A DNA stretch of 64,000 bases from an uncultured Bradyrhizobium sp. (GCF_936928535.1 NZ_CAKZHY010000093.1:1-64000), one strand, 5' to 3'; positions 36,219-45,576 are shown, counted from the stretch's first letter. Program-made: numbers and translations. The notes: generated by a model not told the origin, from the letters alone.

Positions 36219-36617
36219 GCCGACGCGCTTGGTCCCCTGCTCCTTACCCGGGCGCAGGCCATTTAGCAGCGCCGGGGTCCCCCATTGGACGGATGCCCGA
36301 CATATAACCCAGCAGGACGGAAAGCGAATGAAATTGATTATCGGAATTGCGTATCTTGCAAAGGTCATAACGAAGTCGCGGTGAGGCTGGAATAAGCCGA
36401 TGCCGCCGGTGTTTTCTTCCTCCGCTGCGCGGCGTGGTCGCGCTTGCCGCCGGTATGCAAGGTGAAACACAGTGGGACTGTCCGGTAAGCGAATGCTCAC
36501 CGGGCTTTCACAACAAATGTTGCATTCGAGTGGCGCCGAAGGATGCGCCGGATGAGAAGCGCGGTACGATGTTGTGGAAATCCATGCAGTCGAACGTCGT
36601 GCCGAGGCAACGCAAGG
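36219..36617. other. Gene-poor interval, 399 bases
   Basis: It contains a short frame at 36328-36384 (MKLIIGIAYLAKVITKSR) with no clear ribosome site and a small hairpin CCGGTAAGC/GCTCACCGG near 36483-36503. A larger plus-strand frame (36434-36667) is arginine-rich and overlaps the end of the next gene, so it was not accepted. It presumably holds the promoter of the small basic protein gene. Confidence 0.4.
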
Positions 36618-37703
36618 TCAGCGTGCGACGACTTCGACCTCGCCGTCGACGCCGTTCACGACGTTGAAGCCGCGCTCGTAGACCTTGCCCTCGTTCTTGG
36701 CGATGGCACGGTATTCGCCCTCGGAGAGCACGACGCGGGGGAAGGCGCCGATCGATTCCTTGATGACGTCGCCGCCGGGCGTCAGCACCGACCAGGCGGT
36801 GTTGGCGAGCGCCTCGCCGCCCTTGTCGCTGACGAGCTTGAGCGTGATCACCGCGGCGCGGTGGGTGATGGTGACGTCGGTGAGCTTGCCGGCCTGGACG
36901 CGGATGTCCGAGCGCACCACCGAATTGGCGTCGCCGTAATTGGAGATGATGTAGTAGGTGCCCTCGGGCAGCAGCACGACGTCGCCAGCGGCGACGTTCG
37001 GCACGAGCGAAGCCCGCTCGCCGGATTCGAACTGGCTGCCCTTGTAGATCGCGAACGAGATCTGGTTCTGCGGGATGCGGCTAGTGCCGACGCGGCCCTC
37101 GATGCGCAACCCCCCGGCCGGCAGCACGAAGGACTCGCGGTCGGTCTCGGCCTTCAGACTGACGGTGCGCACCGCGCTGACGAGGCCGAAGGCGACGTGC
37201 ACGACATAATTGCCCGGCGGCAGCACGATGTTGGGCGTCGCGTTGCGGTCCTCGCGGATCAGCTTGAACGTGCCGTTCTCGTCGGGACGATCGGCGAACA
37301 CGCGCCACACCAGGCCGCTGGTGATCGCAGGCGTGTCCTTGCCGTATTTGGCGGACAGCGACAGCACGGCCTGGCCGGGCGCGGCCGCATTGAGGGGAGC
37401 TGCCGGCGGCACGCTCGTCACCGCGGGCGGTGGCATGCTCGGCGTATTCGGCTGTGTCAGGGTCGGTGGCAGGCTTGGGGGACCGGCGCCCGGACCGGAC
37501 GGCGGCGCCAGGCTGACGGCGCCGCCGGGATCTGGCACCGAGGCCGGAGGCACCGGCGGCGGACGATCGGAGAAAAGCTGCGCCCGCGCGGAAGTTAGGC
37601 CTGACAAACCGAGGCATGCGGCCAAGAATGTGGCCAAGACAAACGCCGGCAGCGGCATGCCGCCGCGCCGCCATCTGATGATGCCGTCACCCCCTGGAGT
37701 CAT
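36618..37703 (-). CDS. Secreted protein with proline-rich linker and beta-sandwich repeats
   Basis: A 361-residue protein. A signal region (about 16-42) is followed by a proline-rich linker (about 47-110) and then beta-rich modules. These repeat a pattern of a strand with LPPGNYVVHVAFG, LLPEGTYYIISNYG or LSEGEYRAIAKNEG, that is, three copies of a motif like LPxGxYxxxxxxG. Such modules resemble carboxypeptidase-regulatory or prealbumin-like folds. AGGAGGC precedes the ATG, although MPLPAFV 15 codons later also looks like a signal start. Confidence 0.7.
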   Translation of the reverse strand: MTPGGDGIIRWRRGGMPLPAFVLATFLAACLGLSGLTSARAQLFSDRPPPVPPASVPDPGGAVSLAPPSGPGAGPPSLPPTLTQPNTPSMPPPAVTSVPPAAPLNAAAPGQAVLSLSAKYGKDTPAITSGLVWRVFADRPDENGTFKLIREDRNATPNIVLPPGNYVVHVAFGLVSAVRTVSLKAETDRESFVLPAGGLRIEGRVGTSRIPQNQISFAIYKGSQFESGERASLVPNVAAGDVVLLPEGTYYIISNYGDANSVVRSDIRVQAGKLTDVTITHRAAVITLKLVSDKGGEALANTAWSVLTPGGDVIKESIGAFPRVVLSEGEYRAIAKNEGKVYERGFNVVNGVDGEVEVVAR

Positions 37704-37937
37704 GCCTCCTGCTTTTCACCGAAAACGCGGCAAATTCAAGCCTCTGAAATCCCGGGGATTACGGTCCTTTGGAACCCGGTTGACGTCTGCGTGATTACAT
37801 CTGAGGCAACGGGCCCTCGCCACACTCCTGCCCCCCTGCGTCCCGAACGCTATAAACCATGCTTTGTCCTGTTTCTGGCGAAGCGGCAGCGCGGCGCCTA
37901 CTCTGGAGTGAGGACGGCCCGAGGTAGGAGAGTTTCG

Positions 37938-38969
37938 GTGCTGGATATCTTGAGAGGCCGGGCTTCGAACGGCGCGAATGGCGAGAAAGTCGGCCTTGGC
38001 AGTATCCGCCGGCCTGTTATCGGTCTCGCCCTCGGCGGCGGCGCAGCGCGCGGTTTTGCCCATATCGGTATCATGAGAACGCTGCTGGCCAACGGCATCG
38101 TGCCCGATGTCGTGGTCGGCACCTCGATCGGTGCTGCGGTCGGCGGCGCCTATGCGGCCGACCGGCTCGACGCGCTGGAGGATTGGGCCCGCAGCCTGCA
38201 GGGCGTGCGCAACATCCTCGGCTATCTCGACATCCGCCTCAACGGTTCGGGCCTGATCGGCGGCGAGAAGCTCGCAAGCCGGCTGGAGGAATCGATCGGC
38301 CAGACCCTGATCGAAGACCTGCCGATGAAATATGCCTCGGTCGCGACCGAGGTCCGGACCGGCCACGAGATCTGGCTGACACGCGGCCGTCTGGTCGAGG
38401 CGATGCGCGCCTCCTATGCGCTGCCCGGCATCTTCTCGCCCGTGATGATCGGTGACCGCTGGCTGGTGGACGGCGCATTGGTGAACCCGGTGCCGGTCTC
38501 GGCGGCGCGGGCGCTCGGCGCGGAAATCGTCATCGCGGTCAATCTGTCCACCGACATCTTCACGCATTCGACGACGATTCATGCGCATGGGGCGATGCCC
38601 GTGCCGGTCGCCGCCCCTGTCGCCGAGGAGGTTCCGGCCAAGCGGCGTTTTCCGCGCATCTTCTCGCCGGAGAAGACCGTCAAGCGCGAGTTCTTCGGCA
38701 GCGCCGGCCGTCCAGGCATCTCGTCGGTGATGATCGATGCCTTCAACATCATGCAGGACCGCATCACCCGTGCGCGGCTCGCCGGCGATCCGCCGGACCT
38801 CCTGATCACGCCGCGGGTCGGCCAGTTCGGCTGGTTCGACTTTCACCGCGCCGAAGATCTGATCGCGCACGGCGCGCGCGCCGCCGAGCGCGCGCTGGAA
38901 CAGATCCAGGAAACCATCGACGTGCTGGCGCCCCCGCCCGAAGGCGCGGCGCCGAAGGCGGCCGAATAA
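37938..38969 (+). CDS. Patatin-like phospholipase (RssA type)
   Basis: A 343-residue protein starting at GTG with GGAGAG upstream. The oxyanion motif GGGAARGFAHIG, the nucleophile GTSIG (Ser63) and the dyad aspartate in DGALVN (Asp178) are all present. It hydrolyses lipid ester bonds; the natural target is unknown. A basic segment of about 60 residues (about 215-275) interrupts the C-terminal part. No signal peptide. Convergent with the CBS-domain gene, seven bases apart. Confidence 0.92.
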   Translation: MLDILRGRASNGANGEKVGLGSIRRPVIGLALGGGAARGFAHIGIMRTLLANGIVPDVVVGTSIGAAVGGAYAADRLDALEDWARSLQGVRNILGYLDIRLNGSGLIGGEKLASRLEESIGQTLIEDLPMKYASVATEVRTGHEIWLTRGRLVEAMRASYALPGIFSPVMIGDRWLVDGALVNPVPVSAARALGAEIVIAVNLSTDIFTHSTTIHAHGAMPVPVAAPVAEEVPAKRRFPRIFSPEKTVKREFFGSAGRPGISSVMIDAFNIMQDRITRARLAGDPPDLLITPRVGQFGWFDFHRAEDLIAHGARAAERALEQIQETIDVLAPPPEGAAPKAAE

Positions 38970-38976
38970 GTCTGGC

Positions 38977-39405
38977 TCAGGCCGTCTTGATGTAGTCGCG
39001 CAGGGCTTCCTGCTCGGACTCGTATTCGCGCACGCGCCATTTGACAATGTCGCCGATCGAGATCAGCCCGACCACCTTGTTGTTCTCGAGCACCGGCAAG
39101 TGGCGGAACTTGCCTGTTGTCATCATCTCCATCAGCTCGGCGACCGTGTCGGTCTCCTTGCAGCTCACGACCTTGCGCGTCATGACCTGGGAGACCGGCT
39201 CGTCCAGCACGCCGGCGCCGCGCTCACCGAGCACACGCACGATGTCGCGCTCGGACAGGATGCCCTCGAGCCGGCTCTGGTCCATGACCAGCACCGCGCC
39301 GATCTTCTTCTCGCCGAGCAGCTTGACGGCAGCGGCGAGCTTGGCATCGGGCGCGACGCTCAGGATCTGGTGGCCCTTGGTATTGAGAATGGAACGTACC
39401 GTCAT
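38977..39405 (-). CDS. Tandem CBS domain protein
   Basis: A 142-residue protein made only of two CBS domains (about 8-60 and 75-128), with GILSERDIVRVL and GLISIGDIVKWR as paired nucleotide-facing segments. Stand-alone CBS pairs sense adenine nucleotides and regulate partner enzymes or channels. GGGAGGCGACA precedes the ATG at 39405. No enzyme partner is adjacent; the rhomboid gene upstream is on the same strand but 188 bases away. Confidence 0.9.
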   Translation of the reverse strand: MTVRSILNTKGHQILSVAPDAKLAAAVKLLGEKKIGAVLVMDQSRLEGILSERDIVRVLGERGAGVLDEPVSQVMTRKVVSCKETDTVAELMEMMTTGKFRHLPVLENNKVVGLISIGDIVKWRVREYESEQEALRDYIKTA

Positions 39406-39593
39406 TGTCGCCTCCCTGAATCGGACCCGTCCGCTTTGCGCGGTCCGGACTTGTTCGCGAGTCTTCAACTAACAGTTTCAGCGCCGGTTTCACGCTCGAG
39501 CGCTTTGCGAAGTGCAGCTTCCATGAGCTTGCTGCTTCGGAACATTCTTGACGGGAATGATGGATGAATTCGGGCTGAGCCGCAAGCGCCGCT

Positions 39594-40406
39594 TCAAATA
39601 CCGCTTGAAATGTCCTGTGATGACGCATCCGCAGCATCACCGTTTCGCACACGCGGCACAGGATCGAACAGCGCGAACAGCAGCAAGCCTGCAAAGAAGC
39701 CACCGATATGCGCTTCCCAGGCAACACCTGCGCTATCGCGTTCGACGCCGATCGCGCCGACGCCGAAGATGATGTTGAGGGCGAACCACACGGCGAGGAA
39801 GCCGACGATCCGCCGGTCGCGCAGCGCCTGCAGCAGTGGAAGCGCCGGAACCCTTGCTGCGGTATCGGCGTCCGAACGGCTGAACGACAGGAAGCTGCCG
39901 CGCACGAACGCGAACCGGATCGCCGCCGCCATCGCACCCGATACCGAGGCCGATGCGCCGATCATCGGCACCACGGCATGCTCATGGGTGACGAGATGGG
40001 CGAGCGCGCCGGCGGCGGCCGTCACCGCCAGGAACACGAAGAAGCGCAAGCCGCCGAAGCGCCGCGCCAGGGCGCTGCCGAATGGCAGCAGCCACAACAC
40101 ATTGAAGGCGAGATGGGTGAGATTGGCGTGCAGCAGCGAATAGGTGACGAAGGTCCAGACCTTCGCACCGGCGCCGCCCGCGAACTGCAGATTGACCAGC
40201 GAGGAATCGTAGCGCTTCGGGATGAAGCCGAAGACGTCGATGGTCCAGTTCTCCAGCTCCGGCGGCAGCAACACCCGCAGATGGATCAGCGCCAGCAGCA
40301 GGACATAGGCCGTCAGCGGCCACGGCAAGGTCAGGATCGGCTCGCGCGGGGCCTCTTCGAGGACGATGGCGGGCTCGTCCGACGGTGGTTGTGGCGGGGA
40401 ATCCAA
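39594..40406 (-). CDS. Rhomboid-family intramembrane protease
   Basis: A 270-residue membrane protein with six or seven helices. The HxxxN element is in LLHANLTHLAFNVLW, the nucleophile is Ser152 in GASASVSG (most relatives have GASG), and the catalytic histidine is His233 in EAHIGGFFAG. It cleaves membrane proteins inside the bilayer. The start is a TTG with a weak ribosome site. A candidate small RNA is encoded upstream on the same strand. Confidence 0.9.
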   Translation of the reverse strand: MDSPPQPPSDEPAIVLEEAPREPILTLPWPLTAYVLLLALIHLRVLLPPELENWTIDVFGFIPKRYDSSLVNLQFAGGAGAKVWTFVTYSLLHANLTHLAFNVLWLLPFGSALARRFGGLRFFVFLAVTAAAGALAHLVTHEHAVVPMIGASASVSGAMAAAIRFAFVRGSFLSFSRSDADTAARVPALPLLQALRDRRIVGFLAVWFALNIIFGVGAIGVERDSAGVAWEAHIGGFFAGLLLFALFDPVPRVRNGDAADASSQDISSGI

Positions 40407-40494
40407 GGCGGTTTCGCTTTCAGGCGCGATCAGGCAACGGTTCTCGAAGCAAGGACTTGGAGATAGTCGCGTTTACCGGCCTTGCGCAAGTGCA

Positions 40495-40680
40495 CAAAAG
40501 GAAAAGGCAGGGCCCTGGGAAAAGCCCTGCCTGTCCGTGTCGGCCTTTCCGACGCAACGAGAGAATAAGGTGTATCCCTACCCCTCCCCGCGGCCAGTGA
40601 CCAAACTGTTTGACGCCCGTGTACAGGCCTCGCCGAGAACCTGGAGAAAGCGGCGAGGCTTGCGACTGCAATCACCATAG
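40495..40680 (-). ncRNA. Candidate small RNA
   Basis: A minus-strand transcript of about 185 bases is proposed. The 5' part has a perfect nine-base hairpin (40627-40635 with 40651-40659, 15-base loop). The middle is G-rich (CCGCGGGGAGGGG), and the 3' end is a terminator (stem 40505-40513/40524-40532) followed by TTTTCCTTTTG. A CtrA box lies about 30 bases before the expected start. Open frames here lack ribosome sites. It may instead be a long leader of the rhomboid gene ended by attenuation. Confidence 0.5.
40505..40532 (-). terminator. Rho-independent terminator of the candidate small RNA
   Basis: AGGCAGGGC and GCCCTGCCT pair around a ten-base loop. On the minus strand the stem is followed by TTTTCCTTTTG. 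It lies upstream of the rhomboid gene, so it should stop a transcript coming from the right. Confidence 0.7.
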
Positions 40681-40709
40681 CAGGCGTGCGGCGAACGCAA
40701 AGCGCATAG

Positions 40710-40725
40710 TTAATTTAACGTTAAC
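40710..40725. promoter_or_regulatory. Bidirectional CtrA box
   Basis: TTAATTTAACGTTAAC reads TTAA-N7-TTAAC on the plus strand, and the complement extended by one base also reads TTAA-N7-TTAAC. It lies between the candidate small RNA (leftward) and the PAS gene (rightward). Confidence 0.6.
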
Positions 40726-40873
40726 GACGCAAAGGCCGCGCTGCGGATGCCAAAAACGCGTCCGCGGCATGGACGCTGCAATTCCCCTCCTGCACAACAT
40801 CAAAGGGATCTCGGGTGCGCTGAAGCGGGACAGCTTTGTCCCATGAGGTTGCGCCGAGAAGTAAGCGTCGATC

Positions 40874-41422
40874 ATGAAGCATCCATCGAGCAGCGCGTTC
40901 TTCGCGTATTGGGACAAGAAGCGCGGCAGCGCGCGGGCCCCTGACCGGGCCGATATCGACCCGGCCGCCGTGCGCGAGCTGCTGGGCGACATCTTCGTCC
41001 TGTCCTGCGAGCCAGGCTTTCCGTTCCGCGTCGCCGGCACCCGCCTCTGCGCGCTCGCAGGCCTCGATCTCAAGGACCAGGGCTTTGCCACCTTGTTCAC
41101 CGAGGCGAGCCGCGGCGAGATCGAGGAGATCACGACAATCGTCGCCGACGAGACCCTGGGTGCGATCGCCGGCCTCACGGCGCAGCGCGAGGACGGCAGC
41201 AAGGCGCATCTCGAGCTGCTGCTGTTGCCCTTCAATGCCCGCCCGCATACGCCTGTCAGCGTGACCGGTGTGCTCGCGCCGTTCGAGGATGAATGCGGCG
41301 CGCTCGGCCCGTTCACGGTCACCTCCTGGCGCTACCTGCACCAGCCCGAAAAACTGCTGCCGCGCGCGATCCGCAAGCTGCAGATCGCACGCGGGTTGAT
41401 GGTGTATGAGGGGCTGCGCTAG
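40874..41422 (+). CDS. Single-domain PAS protein (PAS_5 family)
   Basis: A 182-residue cytoplasmic protein consisting of one PAS_5-type domain (about 5-150; FFAYWDKKRGSARAPDRADID, GDIFVLSC, RVAGTRLCALAG) and a short helical tail. There is no output domain. In Caulobacter a single-domain PAS protein, MopJ, promotes CtrA accumulation and motility; the resemblance here is inferred. An exact CtrA box lies about 150 bases upstream. GAGAAGTAAGCG precedes the ATG. Confidence 0.82.
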   Translation: MKHPSSSAFFAYWDKKRGSARAPDRADIDPAAVRELLGDIFVLSCEPGFPFRVAGTRLCALAGLDLKDQGFATLFTEASRGEIEEITTIVADETLGAIAGLTAQREDGSKAHLELLLLPFNARPHTPVSVTGVLAPFEDECGALGPFTVTSWRYLHQPEKLLPRAIRKLQIARGLMVYEGLR

Positions 41423-41441
41423 GCAGCCTCTCTCGTCGTGC

Positions 41442-41831
41442 TCACGGCATCGCCAGATGCCAGGCGCCGTTCAAGAAGCCGTCGCCAGTGACGTCGCCGG
41501 GCTTGGTGTCCTTGGCGAAAGTATAGAGCGGCTTGCCCTTGTGGGCCCACTGCTTGGAGCCGTCATCGCGGGTGATGATGGTGTAGCCGTCGCCGGGCGT
41601 GTCGCTGGCCTCAGCCTTCAGCGCCGGCCAGTTTGTCGCACACGGCCCGTTGCAGGCGGACTTGCCGTCCATGTCCTTGTCGAACGTGTAGAGCGACATA
41701 CCCTTGGCGTCGGTAAGCACGTTGCCCTTGTCGGTCTTGCCGGTCTTGGTCGGCGGTGCGGCGAAGGCCGCGGAGGCGAGCGCGAGCGAGGTTGCGAGCG
41801 TGAGTGCGAGGCGGATCGAGGACGTCGTCAT
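41442..41831 (-). CDS. COG4315-type secreted repeat protein
   Basis: A 129-residue protein with a signal peptide (about 1-24). The family repeat appears twice: GMSLYTFDKDMDGKSACNGPCATNWPAL and GKPLYTFAKDTKPGD. A cysteine pair lies in the first copy. The lipoprotein_15/COG4315 family is periplasmic and of unknown function, with possible metal or redox roles. AGGAGATACC before the ATG rejects the longer frame to 41969. Confidence 0.9.
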   Translation of the reverse strand: MTTSSIRLALTLATSLALASAAFAAPPTKTGKTDKGNVLTDAKGMSLYTFDKDMDGKSACNGPCATNWPALKAEASDTPGDGYTIITRDDGSKQWAHKGKPLYTFAKDTKPGDVTGDGFLNGAWHLAMP

Positions 41832-41974
41832 GGTATCTCCTGTCATGCAGATGGCTTGCACGAGGTAGGACGCCGCGACCCGCGCACTATTCCTCGTGAG
41901 CGGGCAAAGATATTTTTGGCTGCGTAGAGTAACGTCGCGGAATAAATTGCTGACGAAGATACGGGACAACGAAG

Positions 41975-42478
41975 ATGAGCAAGCCTCGATGGCGCCGTGC
42001 GCACGCCAGTGATCTCGAGGCGATCAGTGCGATCGCAGCGCGGATTCATCCTGATCTCCCTGAAAGCCCCAGCGTGCTCGCGGAAAAGATGCGGCTTTAT
42101 CCGGATGGTTGCCGCGTGCTCGCCGCGGGCAACGCCATCGCAGGCTACGGCCTCGCGCATCCCTGGATGCAGCAACGGATCCCGCCGCTCGACCATTTCC
42201 TCGACCGATTGCCCGATGCGGCCGACTGTATCTATCTGCACGACGTCGCCGTGCTGCCCGAGGCCCGCGGCGGCGTGGCGCGCAGCTATGTCGCGGAGAT
42301 CGAACGGCTCGCGCGATCGTCAAGTCTTGCGACGCTTGCGCTGGTCTCGGTCCACGGTACGCGCGTGCTGTGGGAGCGTCTCGGCTTCCAACCCGTCACG
42401 CCGGATGCGGCGCTAAGCGCCAAACTCGCGTCCTATGGCGCGAACGCGACCTACATGCTGCGCAGGCTCGCCCCATAG
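41975..42478 (+). CDS. GNAT-family N-acetyltransferase
   Basis: A 167-residue protein with the GNAT fold: WRRAHASDLEAISAIAARI at the N-terminus, the strand DCIYLHDVAVLPEARGGVARSYV where the acetyl-CoA pyrophosphate loop lies, and GTRVLWERLGFQPV near the end. The loop, ARGGVARS, replaces the usual QxxGxG/A but keeps the general shape. The substrate is unknown. Convergent with the helicase gene. Confidence 0.88.
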   Translation: MSKPRWRRAHASDLEAISAIAARIHPDLPESPSVLAEKMRLYPDGCRVLAAGNAIAGYGLAHPWMQQRIPPLDHFLDRLPDAADCIYLHDVAVLPEARGGVARSYVAEIERLARSSSLATLALVSVHGTRVLWERLGFQPVTPDAALSAKLASYGANATYMLRRLAP

Positions 42479-42496
42479 GCCCTGCCCCGCGCCCCC

Positions 42497-44476
42497 TCAG
42501 CCGCGGCGCTTCTTCTTGTTTTTCTTGCCCGACGCACCCGGCCATTCGGTGACCGATGGCGCGTGTTTGGCGTCGCCGGATTTGTTGCCGAATTTCTTGT
42601 TTTTCGTCCCGAACGCCGGCTTGCCGGATTTGCCGCCGTCATGAGGCTTTGCGTGGGGCTTGCCGTGCGGCTTGCCCTCGGGCTTTCCCCGTGGCCTATC
42701 GTGCGGCTTCCGCTCGTTCGCGTTCCACGGATCGTCGCTGCGGCGGGCAACCTGATCGTCGTCACCGTCATCGCGCTCGCGAGCGCGGATGCGCTTCTCG
42801 GCCGGCGCATTCGCTTGCGGCGCGCCCGTCACCAGCTCGATCCGGATGCTGTCCTCCTTGTCCGGTCGCTTGACCTTGGCGGCAAAAGCTTCCGCAACGC
42901 GCTCGGAAATCTCGAACTCCGTGGTGGTGTCGCTGATCTTGATCGCACCGATATCGCGCTTGTCGATGCCGCCGCGGCGGCAGATCATCGGTAGCAGCCA
43001 CCGCGCTTCGGCATTCTTGCGACGGCCGATGGCGGCCCGGAACCAGACCGTCGGCTCCCCCATGACGTGCTTCGCCGACGACTTCCCCGACTTGGCGCGA
43101 GGCCGCTCGGAGCGATCATCGCCGTGCGCGGCGCGATGACGATCGTCACGCGGCCGATTGCTTCGTTCGCCCGGATCGATGATGTCTTCCGGCGACGGCA
43201 GCCGCGCGCGGTAAAGCCGCGCGAGCGCGGCGGCGATATCTTCCGCTGACCGCTCGGCCAGCAGGGCCTTCGCCAACTCCAGATCGTCCGATGTTGTCTC
43301 CTCAGTGAACAACACGTCCTTCATGCGCTCATGATCGAGCTTGCGGATCTCATCCGCCTGCGGCGCCGTGCCCCAATTCGCCTCGATGCCAGACAGATTT
43401 AACAATACCTCGGCACGCCGCCGTCGTATCGGCGGCACCAGCAGAACGCTGACGCCCTTGCGGCCGGCGCGCCCGGTGCGGCCTGAGCGATGTTGCATAA
43501 CCTCCGGATCGTTCGGCAGATCGGCGTGAATGACGAGGTCGAGGCTCGGCAGGTCGATGCCGCGCGCGGCAACGTCGGTCGCGACGCAAACGCGGGCGCG
43601 CCCGTCCCGGAGCGACTGGAGCGCCAAAGTGCGCTCGTTCTGCGTCAACTCACCTGACAGAGCCACCACGGAAAAACCGCGCTCCAGCAGCGCTGCCTGC
43701 AAATGCCTGACGGCATCGCGCGTATTGCAGAACACCAGCGCGCTCGGTGCCTCGTAGAAGCGCAGCACGTTGACGGCGGCATGCTCGACGTCACCGGGTG
43801 CGACCCGGATGGCGCGATACTCGATGTCGGCGTGACCGCCCTCGTCGCCCGCGACCTCGATCCGAAACGCGTCCTGCTGGTACTGTTTGGCCAACGCCAC
43901 GATGCCGCGCGGGAACGTCGCCGAGAACAGCAGCGTGCGGCGCGTCTCCGGCGTGGTCTCGAGGATGAATTCCATGTCCTCGCGAAAGCCGAGATTGAGC
44001 ATCTCGTCGGCCTCGTCGAGCACGACGACCTTCAGTTCGGATATGTCGAGGCGGCCCCGCCGCAAATGATCGCACAGGCGGCCGGGCGTGCCGACGACGA
44101 TATGCGCGCCCGCGGCCAGCTCCCGCTGCTCCCGGCGCGGGTCCATGCCACCGACGCAGGAAACGACACGCGCCCGCGCATGCTCATAAAGCCAGATGAG
44201 CTCGCGCTGGACCTGCAGGGCGAGTTCGCGGGTCGGCGCGACGATCAGCGCCAGAGGCGCCGCGGCTTGTGCGAACCGCTCGGCGTCGCCCAGAAGGTCC
44301 CTGGCCATGGCAAGACCGTAAGCGACGGTCTTGCCCGAGCCTGTTTGCGCCGACACCAAGAGGTCGCGGTCGACCGCATCCTCGCCGAGCACGGCGAGCT
44401 GAACAGGTGTCGGTGAATCGTAATTACGCTCGGCCAACGCACGGGCGAGCGGCGGGGTCAGGGCCGGAAAAGACAC
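42497..44476 (-). CDS. DEAD-box RNA helicase with DbpA-type C-terminal domain
   Basis: A 659-residue protein. Helicase motifs in order: Q motif region SPTPVQLAVL, AQTGSGKT, PTRELALQ, DEADEML, SATF and HRSGRTGRAGR. A charged linker (about 440-480) leads to an RNA-binding domain of the DbpA type (about 485-550) and a Lys/His/Gly-rich tail. It remodels structured RNA, probably during ribosome assembly or cold stress. The GTG at 44476 starts the conserved core; an ATG at 44566 would add 30 unconserved residues. The remaining gap to 44802 shows no other gene. Confidence 0.92.
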   Translation of the reverse strand: MSFPALTPPLARALAERNYDSPTPVQLAVLGEDAVDRDLLVSAQTGSGKTVAYGLAMARDLLGDAERFAQAAAPLALIVAPTRELALQVQRELIWLYEHARARVVSCVGGMDPRREQRELAAGAHIVVGTPGRLCDHLRRGRLDISELKVVVLDEADEMLNLGFREDMEFILETTPETRRTLLFSATFPRGIVALAKQYQQDAFRIEVAGDEGGHADIEYRAIRVAPGDVEHAAVNVLRFYEAPSALVFCNTRDAVRHLQAALLERGFSVVALSGELTQNERTLALQSLRDGRARVCVATDVAARGIDLPSLDLVIHADLPNDPEVMQHRSGRTGRAGRKGVSVLLVPPIRRRRAEVLLNLSGIEANWGTAPQADEIRKLDHERMKDVLFTEETTSDDLELAKALLAERSAEDIAAALARLYRARLPSPEDIIDPGERSNRPRDDRHRAAHGDDRSERPRAKSGKSSAKHVMGEPTVWFRAAIGRRKNAEARWLLPMICRRGGIDKRDIGAIKISDTTTEFEISERVAEAFAAKVKRPDKEDSIRIELVTGAPQANAPAEKRIRARERDDGDDDQVARRSDDPWNANERKPHDRPRGKPEGKPHGKPHAKPHDGGKSGKPAFGTKNKKFGNKSGDAKHAPSVTEWPGASGKKNKKKRRG

Positions 44477-44802
44477 GGAATGGAAAACCTTGGTTGGTCC
44501 GGGCGCGGAACGGAAAGCCGAGGGGCCCGACCCTGCAATCGCTGCAGAAGGCCCGGTCACACCCATGATGATTTTGATTTGGACGCTCTTTACGCCAGAT
44601 GCGGCCAAATCGCCATGGCTTTGATGCATGGCATTGGCGACAGGGTGAACGGGTTTGGGAGGCTCGGCCCGGCTCTTTTGGCGCTCTTTTCGGCCGAACG
44701 GCGGAGTTTTGCAGCTTTCTCGCCTGAATCGGACGTACCAAGGATGCACCAATGACGCGACAAGTGGACTAAGGTCGGGCAGAGATTGGTAGGAGCACAA
44801 CG

Positions 44803-45543
44803 ATGCGATTGGCGGTCATTTCCGACATTCACGGCAACCTTGCTGCTTTGGAAGCCGTGCTGGCCGACATCAAGGCGCGTGGTGTCGACAAGACTGTCAA
44901 CCTCGGTGATTGCGTCACCAGCCCGTTGTGGCCGAGAGAAACGTACGAAGCGCTGCAATCACTCGCCTTGCCGACCGTGCGCGGTAACCACGACCGCTGG
45001 ATCGAGGAGTTTCCGGAAGAAAAGCTCTCTCCTGCAGGCAGGTACGCGCGCAACGCGTTGACGGCGGAGCAGCGCCTCGCGCTCCATAAGCTGCCTCCGC
45101 AGCTACGGCTTGAGAACGGAATCCTCGCCTGCCATGGCACGCCTGACAACGATACGGCGTGCCTGCTGGAGGAATCGCTCGACGACGGCCGCTTCGTGCC
45201 AGCTCGCCGCGACGTGCTGGAATCGCGCCTCGCCAGCGAGCCGATGGCGCGCGTGGTCCTGTGCGGCCACAGCCACCGCCAAGCGGCCGTTCATGGACCG
45301 AATGAGTGCCTGGTTGTCAATCCGGGCAGCGTTGGGTGCCCGGTGTTCGCGGACATTCCTTTTGCGGCCAAGCTGGAACACCGCTCGCCCCATGCCCGCT
45401 ATGCGATCATCACACAGCGAAAAAGAGGCTGGCAGGTCGAGCTGTTGGCCCTGGAATATGACTGGGAGGCGGCATCAGCGCGTGCTCTTGCCAACAACCG
45501 TCCGGAATGGGCACAAGCCATGTTGGCCGGATACGTGAAATAG
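44803..45543 (+). CDS. Metallophosphoesterase (YfcE-like)
   Basis: A 246-residue cytoplasmic enzyme with the calcineurin-like metal motifs SDIHGN (residues 7-12), LGDCV, RGNHDRW, ACHG and CGHSH. It hydrolyses phosphomono- or diesters with two metal ions; the substrate is not predictable. TAGGAGCACAACG precedes the ATG. It is followed 33 bases later by a cupin gene on the same strand, so the two may be cotranscribed. Confidence 0.93.
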   Translation: MRLAVISDIHGNLAALEAVLADIKARGVDKTVNLGDCVTSPLWPRETYEALQSLALPTVRGNHDRWIEEFPEEKLSPAGRYARNALTAEQRLALHKLPPQLRLENGILACHGTPDNDTACLLEESLDDGRFVPARRDVLESRLASEPMARVVLCGHSHRQAAVHGPNECLVVNPGSVGCPVFADIPFAAKLEHRSPHARYAIITQRKRGWQVELLALEYDWEAASARALANNRPEWAQAMLAGYVK

Positions 45544-45576
45544 CAGCTCGCGTGAGAGCGAAATAACAGGTGAAAC

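Noticed and set aside
36434..36667. Plus-strand 77-residue frame
   Set aside because: It is arginine-rich at the end, overlaps the next gene and has no ribosome site.
40430..40678. Minus-strand frames of about 80 residues
   Set aside because: There is no ribosome site, the frame crosses the terminator hairpin, and the region fits a small RNA better.
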